DNA of 64,000 bases, from the NCBI GenBank assembly GCA_018296165.2, contig JACKQL020000094.1, forward strand, positions 62,001 through 126,000. Reading direction: 5' to 3'. This DNA comes from Termitomyces sp. T153 (taxonomy: Eukaryota > Basidiomycota > Agaricomycetes > Agaricales > Lyophyllaceae). Position numbers and translations under genes: made by a program. The first letter of the stretch is position 1; every line of letters starts with the position of its first letter. The notes below the pieces were generated by a model. That model saw nothing but the letters and a program-made list of their open reading frames with translations. It searched no databases and had not been told where the DNA came from. Positions 11,358 to 22,109 of this stretch are shown here, piece by piece.

Positions 11358-13352
11358 ATGATGGCTGTCCTCTCCGACGAAGTCAAGCGCGAAATAGGAC
11401 AGGTCGATCCATCGATATATAATTTTTGTGTTTCTGAATGTCTTTCAGCACTTTGTGTTCGGCTTCCATGGTCATCAAGTCAGTGAAGACATCAAGACCC
11501 TCATCCGAGATTATTACCTCGGCAATGTCATTCTCATGAAGCGGAATGTCCTAGGTACGTTAGCTGAAGTGGTCTTCAAGCGTATTTACCCTACTTTATT
11601 TCAGATGCAAAACAAGTGCGCAATATTGTCCGAGAACTTCAATCGATCGCGAAGGAATCTGGTCATGAGAAGCCTCTGCTAATAGGTATTGATCAGGAAA
11701 ATGGTGCTGACCCAAGCTTAATCACTTTTCCTCCCGATTTCTTATGTACTTGACCCGTAGGTCTCGTATCTGCCTTTAGTTCACCGACAGCAGGCACTCA
11801 ATTGTCTGTTCTCATTTTTCGCTTATACTAGCTCAGCATGCTGATGTGTGACTGACACAGTCCAGGTGCTATGGCGCTAGCAGCAACGGGGAACCCAGAC
11901 ATTGCGTATCAAGTTTCTGCAGCCACTGCAAAGGAGTTGAAGATGGTCGGCATCAATTGGGTATACAGCCCTGTTGCAGACGTCAATTCTGATTCTAGAA
12001 ACCCAGTAATTGGTAGGCTTACAAGCTTATCTAAATCGTGCTGATTTCCTAATTTTTCTAAGGTGTACGTTCCTACGGAGACGGTATGGGAACCATCCGT
12101 TTCGCAGGAAGATGATGAGACTCATCCTCATATTGCAGAGTCTAAGGAAGTGACTCGATATGCGTCATCAGTAGCCCGCGGCCTTACCTCTTGCGGCATC
12201 GCACCCTCTGCCAAGCACTTCCCCGGGCACGGTGATACGTATGTCGACTCCCATCTCGCCCTTCCGGTTATCAGAAAGACTAGATCTCAGCTCGAAGCAA
12301 CGGAGCTCGTCCCCTTCAATGCTCTCATTCATGGCACACCACCCATTGCCAGTGTGATGATCGGACACATGGCACTGCCTGATCTTACTGGAGATAACAC
12401 TCCTGCGTCACTCTGCCCTAAAATAACGAACGAACTTCTCAGGAACCAGATGGGTTATGATGGAGTCGTCGTGACCGATTGTCTGGAGATGGACGCGATC
12501 GCCGAACCTCTCCAGGGTGGTTGTGGTGTTGAGGAAGGAGCATTGCGATCCTTGTTGGCCGGAGCAGATGTAGCCATGGTCTGCCATACCTTCGAGCGCC
12601 ATGTCGGATCTATCAACAGGGTCTATGCGGCAGTTGAAAATGGCGAGCTTCCATATGGTGAGCTAGTGACAAGCGGGAGAAGGATAGCAAAAATGAAGGA
12701 CGAATTCGCCGGTAACTGGGGCGATGTTCTTGTAAGAGAGACCGAGGAGACATTCCAGAAAGAATGGAACGAGCTGAAGAAAATGAATATGGAATTGAGC
12801 AGGACAGCTTATCAGAAGAGTTTGGCAGTGGTGTGGGGCACGGAAAAACTACCTCTGAAAGTCGAAAAGAAGAAGAAACTTCTGCTGTTCACGCCAACCA
12901 TGGAGTCGCTGAACAGGGCTGTGGATGACCCAGAGGGCGTGTTGAGAGATCGTTTAGGGCGTCTACGCAACACTGCCGGCGCATCTTACCTCGGGCTGGC
13001 CAGCGAAGTTCAAAAACGCGTCACCACCATGAGGCACATTGTCTATTCCAGCCACGAGGACGTGGATAAAAACATCATAAGTGACGCCCGTGCCATTGTG
13101 TTTGTGCTTCGTAATGCGGATCGGAGTATCTGGCAAAAGCACTATCTTAGGAAGGTGCTTACTCAGAGCAAGGATATACCTGTGATATTGCTCGCGAGCT
13201 GCGGGCCGTATGATCTGGCAGGGGCAGAAGATCTACATGAAAAGACAGTGTTTATAGCAACTTTCGAGTTTACGCGGAATGCTTTTGAGGCATTTGTTGA
13301 AGTAGCCTTCGATGGCAACGAGGCCCAAGGATGTATGCCAGTCTCAATTTGA
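11358..13352 (+). CDS. Glycoside hydrolase family 3 beta-N-acetylglucosaminidase, NagZ-like
   Basis: Removes terminal beta-linked N-acetylglucosamine, probably from chitin fragments or glycoconjugates. Start ATG at 11358 or 11361 (MMAVLSDEVKREIGQ); the first intron is 11403-11448. Conserved text in order: HFVFGFHGHQVSEDIKTLI; LLIGIDQENG; AMALAATGNPDIAYQVSAATAKEL; NWVYSPVADVNSDSRNPVIGVRSYGD; then, after a 55-nt intron (12084-12138), IAPSAKHFPGHGDTYVDSHLALP and GVVVTDCLEMDAI. KHFPGHGD-x-x-x-DSH is the signature loop of GH3 N-acetylglucosaminidases carrying the His/Asp acid-base dyad. The Asp in TDCLEMDAI is the expected nucleophile. No signal peptide, so intracellular action is likely. About 350 residues follow the catalytic domain, as in fungal members. 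The 55-nt intron has no stop in one frame, so naive gene calling may start the gene too late. Confidence 0.9.
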
Positions 13353-13649
13353 ATACAGTAAGTGTACTTCAATATCCCCCGATAATGTTTGATTAAAGGG
13401 TAAAATCCATCAAAATCGTCCACATTCCGACGAAGTTTGGCAAGTACACTTTGCCTTAAGCGAGACTTGACTGGCAATAATACCTTCGTATTCTTTTTGC
13501 AATCCATGATGACAACCACTTAGCCGAGCATGCGGCTCATATCTCGTCTTGCGTCACCATTTTGATGCTATGCTGTTAACTTGAAGGCCGGGTCAAGTTG
13601 TTGTGTATTTGCTCTGCTATTAATATCTGATATATCATTATATACCGTT

Positions 13650-16330
13650 TGTCGCTGTTGCAATGCCGGGTCTGTCGCAATTGCTGTTCTCTGCATCACA
13701 CGATCTCTTACTGTAATGAGGAAACTATTCAACCAGTGGAAACTATCAAAACCAGATTCATCACTCGACGAGGTTGGCCCAATATCGTTCTCATTATGTC
13801 CATGCTCACTGTCCCTGGTCCACAGGAAAACATCGTAGCCACCCCTCAACAGCATGCTGCATACCCAAATCAGCTCCAGCAGGGCTACATGACCCCCCCG
13901 CCTCACTCTATACGTCGTACATTCAGCGAGGGCGAGTGCTGGGAGGTTGTGCCAACCGACGACCCATCTCCATTCCCCAGCCAGTATCAGGTCATCGCGT
14001 CGCACAACTCATCGTTTGCCTCACTACTGCCCGGGACTCCACCCCCCATACCCAGTCCTAACGGCGCCCGATCACCTTCGCCGTTCGCCATCAACTCCAA
14101 GACACTCAGAGATCGTGAATCGCAGCCACAGCAACACAGAAAGAAGTCTGTGGTCTCTGCTCCTGTTGCGTCAAAAATCCTCGGTGCGCTTGACCCGGCC
14201 CAGTCAACGACAAAGTCGGCACCTGAAGGGCGGTACGCACCTACATCTGGGCATTCGGACAGCGGACATCGCGAGCGTGAAAAGGACCCTCCCGAGAAGA
14301 AAGAACAACGACGAGGGTTCTGGAATCGTGGTGATAGAGACAAGGACAAAGATAAAGAAAAGGAAAAGGAAATAAGTAGGGCACAGGATGGACGTGATAG
14401 AGGGCGCGATGGTGAGACTGCTGAACTCACGAGGATGATTGGTAAAGTGGATTTACAAAGTCGTACTACACTCGATGAGGGCTGACGTCTATCTAAACTT
14501 TCTCATTGCCACGGCGTCCGAAGACTGGGCACTCGTTTTAGAGGTTACCGAACGAGTTGCTCTGAGTGAAAGTAACGCAAAGGAAGCCGCCCGCACTCTT
14601 CGGCGCGAATTCAAATATGGAGACCCTATTGCTCAACCAGCGGCCGCTCGGGTAAGCTACTTGCGCTTCGCTCTTGACGAGTGTTCAGCCGACAGTGCAA
14701 TGGGACCAGCTTTGGGCATTTTTGCTGCGCAATGTCAAAAATGATCGGTTTGATCAACAGTCGGCGACTCGCGAGTTCACGGAAACATTAGAGTATTTAC
14801 TCATATCGCCCCGCACACCTCCCGTTGTTCGAGAACGTCTTTTGGCTGTCGTTGCTGCTGCTGCATTTGCAAGTGGAAGTGAGTGTCCTTGCTCCATATT
14901 TGAAGCCGAAAACCAATTGCATTTGCAGAAAGTACAAATACTGGATTTCGTGCACTCTGGAATAGAGTTAAACCTCATGATCAACCGGAAGAGGTTCTTA
15001 GCTTATTTGGTCAAATTTTTGCACAAAGCTAATAACTAGGACAAGGGAATGCCGTTAGACGATAACGACCCCATATTTACTTTTCCGGTCTCTAGCCGAT
15101 GCCAAGATGATAATAATATACCCCAGGCTGTATATCAAGAACCATCACCCTTCCCTATTGAATTTCACACTACACTCACTCCCCGAACTGTTGGTTACTT
15201 GTCCTTCTTGACTTTAGATCCCTCTAACGAACTCCCTGCAGAAGACATCTCGTAAACATAAGACACCAGAATCACGAAACCGCATCATCCCACTTGATGA
15301 AGACATTCGACGGTTGTTCCAGGAGTGTAAGCTTGGTCAAGGGAACGCATCTCTCCTCTCTCGAGCCCTTGTGCTGTCAACTCCTGAAGATCTTAAGACG
15401 ACAGATGTTATCAAGGTTCGTGATTTCTTGACACAATCTCGACCACATCAATCAACATTCTATCCATCGCAGGTATTCTATCTCAAATGTCGTTCGTCGC
15501 AGGAGATGATCTTTGCCCAAATACCATAGGCCTCTGCAGAAGCGGAAAAGTCTCGTGTTGTCAAGAATCAGGAGGCATTAGTGACTGGACAGCCAGAAGA
15601 GCAGCCCCTCGAACAGACTATCCAGGAGAAACTGTTGGACTCATTGTTGTCTGCCAATGCGGAGTTGATGGATGCGCTACACATGTATGAAGATCTTGAG
15701 AGAGTGGCGATCGAGAGGATGACAGAAGTGAGCAGGAAGGAAACAAAGATGGATCGGAGGGTAGATTCTTTTTGTGTGATATTAATCGATTACATCATGC
15801 TGATTGAGTTAAATAGCGATTACAACAGTCGCAACAAGACGGAGATCATCTGTCGGATTCGTCGCATGTTGCAGGACGTGGGGACAGCGAAGCGCCCCAT
15901 ATGTCGCGTTCAAGGCGGTCGTCGCCTATGCCTGCTGCGCGGACGCCTTATCGTCATCATCACACGCATTCAAACTCAGAGCTGAGCGGAGAGCTGGTCT
16001 CCAGGCCCTGGAAGGCACTTGGGAAACAGAGAGTTGTAGAGGAGGACACTTCGGATCGTATGTTTAGTCTTGTTCTTTGTTGGATGGATGGTTGATTGAT
16101 TGATCCTTGCGCGTAGACTATGGAGAGGAAAATATCCTCGATGGGAGGGATGAAACGTATTCTGTGGATTCACGGCTTGATCCTGATGATGATAGGTCGA
16201 CGCATGAGGGGTGGCTGTACCATCGCCCGCAGCAGCACTTTGTGTATGATGCAGTGGCTGAGCGAACTCAGCAGCGGATCCTGGAGGGGCAAAATATGTT
16301 GGATAATGTCATGCAACAATACATCAACCT
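13650..16330 (+). repeat. Decayed arm of an inverted duplication (partner about 22.1-25.0 kb)
   Basis: The sequence from about 13.65 kb matches the reverse complement of the segment ending near 25.0 kb. The match covers exons, introns and a short stretch upstream of the start codon. Similarity is high enough that single-base differences can be read by eye. The arms are separated by about 5.8 kb. Confidence 0.85.
13716..16330 (+). pseudogene. VHS-GAT domain protein, decayed copy
   Basis: Paralogue of the intact gene at 22110-24941. It keeps the start (MRKLFNQWKLSKPDSS), the Pro/Ser-rich N-terminal region, the charged DRDKDKDKEKEKE run, most of the VHS domain (LVLEVTERVALSESNAKEAA, SPRTPPVVRERLLAVVAAAA) and the GAT region (LEQTIQEKLLDSLLSANAELMDAL). 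It is broken in several ways. The acceptor before the VHS exon reads CTAA where the partner has CTAG (14495-14496). A TAG at 15527-15529 replaces a Trp codon of the partner in IFAQI-WASAEAEKS. A stretch of the linker between GAT and the C-terminus is missing near 15980-16010. The C-terminal exon (DGRDETYSVDSRLD) is still recognisable. Expression of short products cannot be excluded, but a full VHS-GAT protein cannot be made without rescue. Confidence 0.82.
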
Positions 16331-16650
16331 AGATATGGCGGCAACGGCAAGGATGACAACGGAATTTGGTAGGAAGAAAGCAACGATGAATCATCAAGTA
16401 AGCTTTTTTTGTTATATGATCTCAATCCACGATAGGTGATGCTGATAAAGTTGTATTCGGATAGCATCCACAACAATTGGAGCAACACAATAAAAGACAT
16501 TCCTATGTTCCTGAGCTGCAAAATGATATCATACGACACGCTGTGCACCAAGAGCCATCATCCTTCCCCACTCAGTATAGTACAGTGATCACTTCTGAAA
16601 CTGTTAGTTGCCTTGACCACTTTCATCGATTCTCCTCTCTGATTAACTCA
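16306..16650 (+). pseudogene. Older third fragment of a VHS-GAT gene
   Basis: Directly after the decayed copy, the DNA again encodes a GAT-like helix end (QQYINLDMAATARMTTEFGRKKAT, compare LERVAIERMTEEVSRKETK in the intact gene). Around 16540-16620 comes a stretch matching the linker before the GAT exon (HQEPSSFPTQYSTVITSETVSCL, compare YQEPSPFPIEFHTTLTPRTVGYL). The order is the reverse of that in a normal gene and the divergence is greater than between the two arms. I read it as a relic of an earlier tandem copy. Confidence 0.5.
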
Positions 16651-16919
16651 ACCAACTCTCCAAAGAGACATTTTTTAGAAGAATTCACATGTTACTCGTC
16701 ATTCAATACCCACCCTGCCGTCTGGCTAGAAAATGATCATAAATGCCTCATCAAGTATGTTAATCAGTCAGTGATACCTACCATTGGGAAGGAGCGGTGC
16801 AAATATTGGCTCAATAGTTCTATCTTGTTCCCGGTATGGAATGCCATTTCCTTTGGGTGTTTCTGGCTTGCCATTACATTAGCATTTGATTATTTATTCG
16901 TACCTCAATTTTACGGCGG

Positions 16920-18502
16920 GAAATGTGACACTGAACTCTTTCGTCAACATCAGGAGCGAGCAGGATATACTTACATCACTCTGCAAGCTCCAAGAGAATA
17001 GCAATGTAATTCATCTCTTTATCAATTCTGTGCAACCTGTCCTTGAAGATGAAGTCGTTAAGAGTATCATTGCTCTTGACGTCGACGTAATATGCATCCG
17101 ACTACACACTATAATCACGAGAAATGTGCAACTGTATAGGCGTTTGGTAAACCTGCAAGGATCAGAAGCGCAGGCAATGCTGGACTCGTTCCAGATGGTA
17201 TGTTCTTCATCTATCAGTACCCAATAGATGTTATCTTTTGGTCTCTCAGTTATTAGATCTTCCCATGCTGGATCAAATATTCAGAAGCCCACTTTTGAAT
17301 GCAATGCTCCGACTCTCCAGTCGATCCGGCCTTTATCCAAGTGTTCTCTTGGATCAGCAGGTGAGTCTTGAAGGGACTGATGCAGTTTCTGCTGGTCAGT
17401 ATGGAGATGTATGGAAAGGAAGGTTTCGCGGACAACAGGTGGCAGTCAAGGTGTTGAAACTATACCAAAACTCTGATCTCACAAAACACACAAAGGTATG
17501 TGATGATTATATTGTGGCAGACGTAACTACATCACTTATTATCTATGCTATTTAACAGAAAGTTCTCCGCGAGGCACTCATATGGCGGCAATTACGGCAT
17601 CTCAATGTGCTCCCGCTCTTGTGTCTACATCATGTTAATGACAACAAGATGCGCATTGGGCTAGTTTCTCCCTGGATGGACAACGGGAACCTGCAAGAAT
17701 ATTAACTTCGTACTCGGGATGTTGATCGGATCTCCCTCGTAAGCACTAATTTACATATCACCAAGACTTGTGAATATAGTTGCATGTGCAGGTAAACGAT
17801 GTTGCAGAAGGCCTTGAGTATCTGCATAGTATGCAACCTACCATCGTCCATGGAGATCTTAAAGCGGTATGTGTCACTGTCTACATGCCAGCGACATTTC
17901 AATGATTTCCAACCTTGCTTCGACAGGTCAACATATTAATGTCCAACTCGGGTCGAGGATGTCTCGCAGACTTTGGGCTCTCAACGGCGTCGAATTCTCA
18001 AGCATTATCACTGTCATCGTTTTCTCTCGGAATTACAGGTGGAACATCACGTTGGATGGCCCCGGAGCTTTTGGATGGCAGACAACCCACAAGTACCACT
18101 CAGACCGATGTGTATTCCTTTGCGTCTGTGTGCTTCGAGGTTGCTTTCATTCTTTGGAGGCAGATTATATGCTTATGCTTTTTTATGCAGATATTTTCGG
18201 GAACCATTCCATTTTCTGACCTTACCGAATATCCAATGATGTTGAAGGTCATGCAGGGCGAGCGCCCATCACGGCCCAAGCAGTGCGAGCATTGGAAAAC
18301 TCCATGTACTGCTTTAGGTCTAGACGATGATCTGTGGCACCTTGTTGAACGATGTTGGGTAGCAGATGCTTCCCAACGACCCACTATGAGCAAGGTGGTG
18401 CGTGAGCTTCCTCCAAGGAGAAGTGTGGCACCCATAGATTTCGCGACACGCGATCCCAAGGAACTCATTACAGTAAAGATTTCATGGGCAGGGAATCTGT
18501 GA
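16920..18502 (+). pseudogene. TKL-type protein kinase of the Agaricomycete-expanded group, with an in-frame stop
   Basis: Visible exons give an N-terminal region with YRRLVNLQGSEAQAMLDSFQ and LLDLPMLD, then RLSSRSGLYPSVLLD, which commonly precedes the kinase in these mushroom proteins. The kinase parts follow in order: P-loop SAGQYGDVWKG; QQVAVKVLK with the ATP-binding Lys; VLREALIWRQLRHLNVLPLL; catalytic loop VHGDLKAVNIL; LADFGLS; GGTSRWMAPELLDG; TDVYSFASVCFE; and the C-lobe end RPTMSKVVRELPPRRS. All catalytic residues are present, but the exon coding MDNGNLQEY continues TAA CTT CGT (TAA at 17703-17705), a stop inside the N-lobe to C-lobe hinge. One base change from a Leu codon would explain it. 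The true start is unknown. A sequencing error is the other explanation; I favour a pseudogene because it lies beside other decayed copies. Confidence 0.72.
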
Positions 18503-19495
18503 ATTTTTGCGTGATCACTCACTGTACTAACTGTCGGATGCTTTTCATTTAAGTCACTGAATTAAGTAGTTGAACCACCAGCCGCCAACCGAAAATCTTT
18601 GGAATTATCAATGATGTCTATGTAGTAGTGTTTTCTTCGTGATCGCTGTATATAATATACGATCTCCCAGTTTGGCAGCCTGACGTGCGTTTTTATTTCT
18701 TGATTGTGTTCCCCCTTTTCGCTTCTCCTCCGTTTTCCTCGTAGACGTAATATAGGTGTTATATATTCGGAGGATGTCGGCTCCAGTTCGACGACTACCA
18801 TTTATCAGACTCTCTAGAATTGATCCAACTTGACCTCTATCTTCAATATACAGCCCGGCCTTTTGCCAGCTTCAAATGTTCCTGCGTCATACTCCGATAA
18901 TGTCCAATAGATTCCCTTTGAATACTCAAGCGATAGCATTTTGCATTCCAACATCAAACGCGCATCGTAGTGCATTTCTCCTCGAGCTGAAATTTGATTG
19001 CACCCAAATTACAGCTGTCGTTCTCTCGTTCTCTTGTACATCAAAGCATCAGAAAGCAATTTGGCAATGAATCATTCCGGACAATTAAGTTGGATAATAT
19101 TCACGTTTGTGTCAAAATCAATCAGCCACTCCCTGGAGATATACCCAACTCGAAAAGCTGGAGACGAGGTGACATTGAGGGAAGCTCCTTTGGTATCATT
19201 AAAAACGATGTAGTTGAATGCGACGGGTTCTTCTGTACTAAACTCTTCACAAAGTTGTTTCGGGGTCTGGGCGATGATTGAAAATAATACTCGATATCAT
19301 TTGACTTATGGATATATATTGATACAAGACATGAGCAATCGACACACGGCTTCATAGCAGGACCAGATCGCAGTCCAACCTCAAACGGTGCCACGTGCAG
19401 AAGAGAACTGCCATTTGTGTTGACCTTGCACAGCCACAGACCAGCCTCATCACATCCACTCGTCCTGTCAGGATTTTTCTCTTTAGCAGCTCATC
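18503..19495. other. Intergenic
   Basis: 993 bp between the kinase and the RNA-binding protein gene. Short ORFs on both strands lack recognisable domains. The promoter of the RNA-binding protein is expected near 19.3-19.5 kb. I see no repeat or RNA gene. Confidence 0.5.
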
Positions 19496-21646
19496 ATGAA
19501 CAAGCCTGCCCTCGACTCGGATCTCTATGGTGGTCTGCATACGTCTGTCGAGCTTCGTATGACATACTAACTGTTTGCTAGATATCTATGGCGACGACGA
19601 GCTTACGGATTTCCCGGCTGAGACTGAACCAGGATCCTCCCTAGAGGAAGAGATTCCAGCAGAGACAGTTCCGTCATCTATGCCCAAGAAGTCGTCAGAT
19701 GGTCGCAACTCACTACCGCCAAAGCCCGCGACCCCAAATTCTCTGTCGTATTCGGCCCAGATAGCCCAGCAATTCTCGGCATACCAGCAGACGCCCAGTC
19801 AAGAGCGGCAGCAACGAGCAACGATACCACTTCCTGAGAACCCACGTACCGCGGGCGCTGCTGCTGTGTCTTCAACGCCGACGAGCCCGATTGCAACTCA
19901 TGAAACAACGTCTAATGACAGCGTGTTCGGCAAGAAGCCGTCAGAGATGCATGATTCTGGGTACGTGATTTACTACAGCGATAAATCGCACAAAGTAGCT
20001 CGTGCGCTACGAGTGTTATACTCTAAGAACGTTATTGTGTTCTACGTGTTGTTCCCTCTCTATATCATCCGTCTATGAGCAGATACCAACTACGATACTT
20101 TGTTATCTTGCTCCTATGACTCGTCTATTTTCTGTCTTTTATTCTCCTTTCTTCCGCCTTCCATGTTTTTGGTCTGGGTACTGATAATCTCGATACTCCT
20201 TGGCCAACACTCGACATACTACTCACTGCATACTCTATCGTTTTACAACATCTGCTCCTATCCTACGGTCCGACTTGTAGCAAACTCTTCATTGGCGGTC
20301 TCAACTGGGACACAACAGATGGTATCTTGCCTTTGCACCACGTCGTCGTATGTAGCGCTAATGGCCACTCGCTTGTTCTCCCACCGTCTTCAGAAGGCCT
20401 AAGGGACTACTTTTCCCAATTTGGAAAGGTACAGCGTTTACATCCCACACTTGCACGTTAGACGCCCCCCTCACACCGTAGTTACCTTAAGGTTGATGCG
20501 TGCACTATTATGCGAGACGCGTCGGGTACTTCAAGAGGTTTTGCTTTTCTGACATTTGAAGATGCGAATGCTGTCAATGTTGTCGTCGCACGTGAACATG
20601 TCCTCGATGGCAAAACGGTACGTAGATTCTAAAACCTATCCCATCCTTTCGTGGTCTCGCAATCAGATCTGATTGTGAGACATCAGATTGACCCCAAAAG
20701 AGCGATACCCCGCGAAGAGCACCTGCGTAATACGCGATATTTCGTCGGTGGTCTCTCGCCGAATACTACTGCGGAATCTATGAAGGAGTTTTTCGGCGCG
20801 TATGGCAAGGTTGTCGATGCTATGGTTATGGTGGACCGTGAATCTGGCCGATCTAAAGGCTTTGGATTCGTCACGTACGAGGACGCCAGCAACGCCGATC
20901 AACTTGTTGGTAAGATTGGTCTAATCCTCGATGATAAGCAGGTCCGTATGAGCTTACTCTCGGGAACTGGCTGCTGACTCAATAGTTTTTAGATTGAGGT
21001 AAAAATGGCACAACCTCGAAGTCAACGCGACCAGGCCCGGGCTGCCGCTGCTGCAACCACAACTACGGGGCAAAACGCCACCGGTTTTGGTCAGTCAATG
21101 CAAGGCATGGCCGCGACCATGGGTTTTACACCGCAGCAACAGCAGCAGTCGAACCAGATGAGCATGATGTTCAACCGGCCGATGGCTCAGGTCGGGATGA
21201 TGGGTGGTAACATGCCAATGATGAATATGAACCCGATGGCGATGGCGATGGGTATGGGTATGGGTGGCTTTAACCCCATGGCAGGTATGAACAGCATGAA
21301 CATGATGGGTGGGATGAACGGTATGAGTGGTATGGCAGGTATGAATGGGATGGTGGGGAATATGGGTGGTGCTATGGGTGGAATGGGAAATATGGGCGCC
21401 ATGCGGCTGGGTATGGGACCGATGGGTATGGGGGGTACAGGAATGGGTGGTTCTATGGCTGGGACGGGTATGGTCGGAGCGGGAGGTATGGGTGTGATGG
21501 GGATGACGGGAATGCGCAATAATGTGGTGGGGATAGCGGGTGGCGGGGCTGGCTTTGGGAGATCAATGGGTACTGCTGCCGTAGGTCCGGGACCTGCACG
21601 TGCAACGAGTCGGGGGCAACATAGTTTCCATCCATACTCGCGATGA
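19496..21646 (+). CDS. Two-RRM RNA-binding protein (Hrp1/Musashi/hnRNP A type) with Met/Gly-rich tail
   Basis: Start MNKPALDSDLYG at 19496, spliced to DIYGDDELTDF. A Ser/Pro/Gln-rich segment follows, ending at MHDSG. A long intron of roughly 320 nt then precedes KLFIGGLNWDTTD (RNP2 of RRM1). RRM1 continues EGLRDYFSQFGK, VDACTIMRDASGTSRGFAFL (RNP1). The inter-RRM linker IDPKRAIPREE is typical of Hrp1/Nab4. RRM2 has YFVGGLSPNTTAESMKEFF and SGRSKGFGFVTYED. The end (about 21000-21640) is Gln-rich, then dominated by Met, Gly and Asn in GMNGM-like steps, a low-complexity tail before the TGA at 21646. Likely roles are mRNA 3'-end formation, export or translation control, by family. The gene lies between the two inverted VHS-GAT arms. 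Confidence 0.87.
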
Positions 21647-22109
21647 TCTTGTATTAATTATATGTATTACTCTTACAACATTTGACAAGACCAGAAAGGC
21701 TTGCAGATTCCTTGTTATCTACAGCTCAAGAGTCTGCAGCTTACAGGACCAAGGGCTCATCGAAGATACTTGGTTCTCGTCGTCCGTATCGGAAAAAAAA
21801 TAGATCTTGGCCAGCCAGAACACGGAACCTTTGACTCTCGTGTCCTTCTTTTTCCTCCTCTGTGACTATTGAATATTGAAATTTTCATCATTGATACAAT
21901 TATCAAGGATATCTCTATCTTCTGCAACCGAGATTCAGTTCTAGGGGGCAATACACTTGTTACGATGCACGACGTTGCAATGTTAAATGCCCGTAATTGG
22001 TAAGTAATAATTGAGTTAAAGTGTACATACAACCAACCTGTAGAAAAAGCGAAATAGTTACTGGTCTAGGAAAGTTCAACCCCATAATATACTACTATAA
22101 CTACATGAA
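21647..22109. other. Convergent intergenic region
   Basis: 463 bp between two converging genes (RNA-binding protein, plus; VHS-GAT, minus). Expected to hold two 3' ends. AT-rich, no gene seen. Confidence 0.5.

Noticed and set aside
21187..21519. Minus-strand ORF rich in Pro and Ile
   Set aside because: Antisense of the Met/Gly-rich tail; its regularity is a by-product of the ATG-GGN steps.
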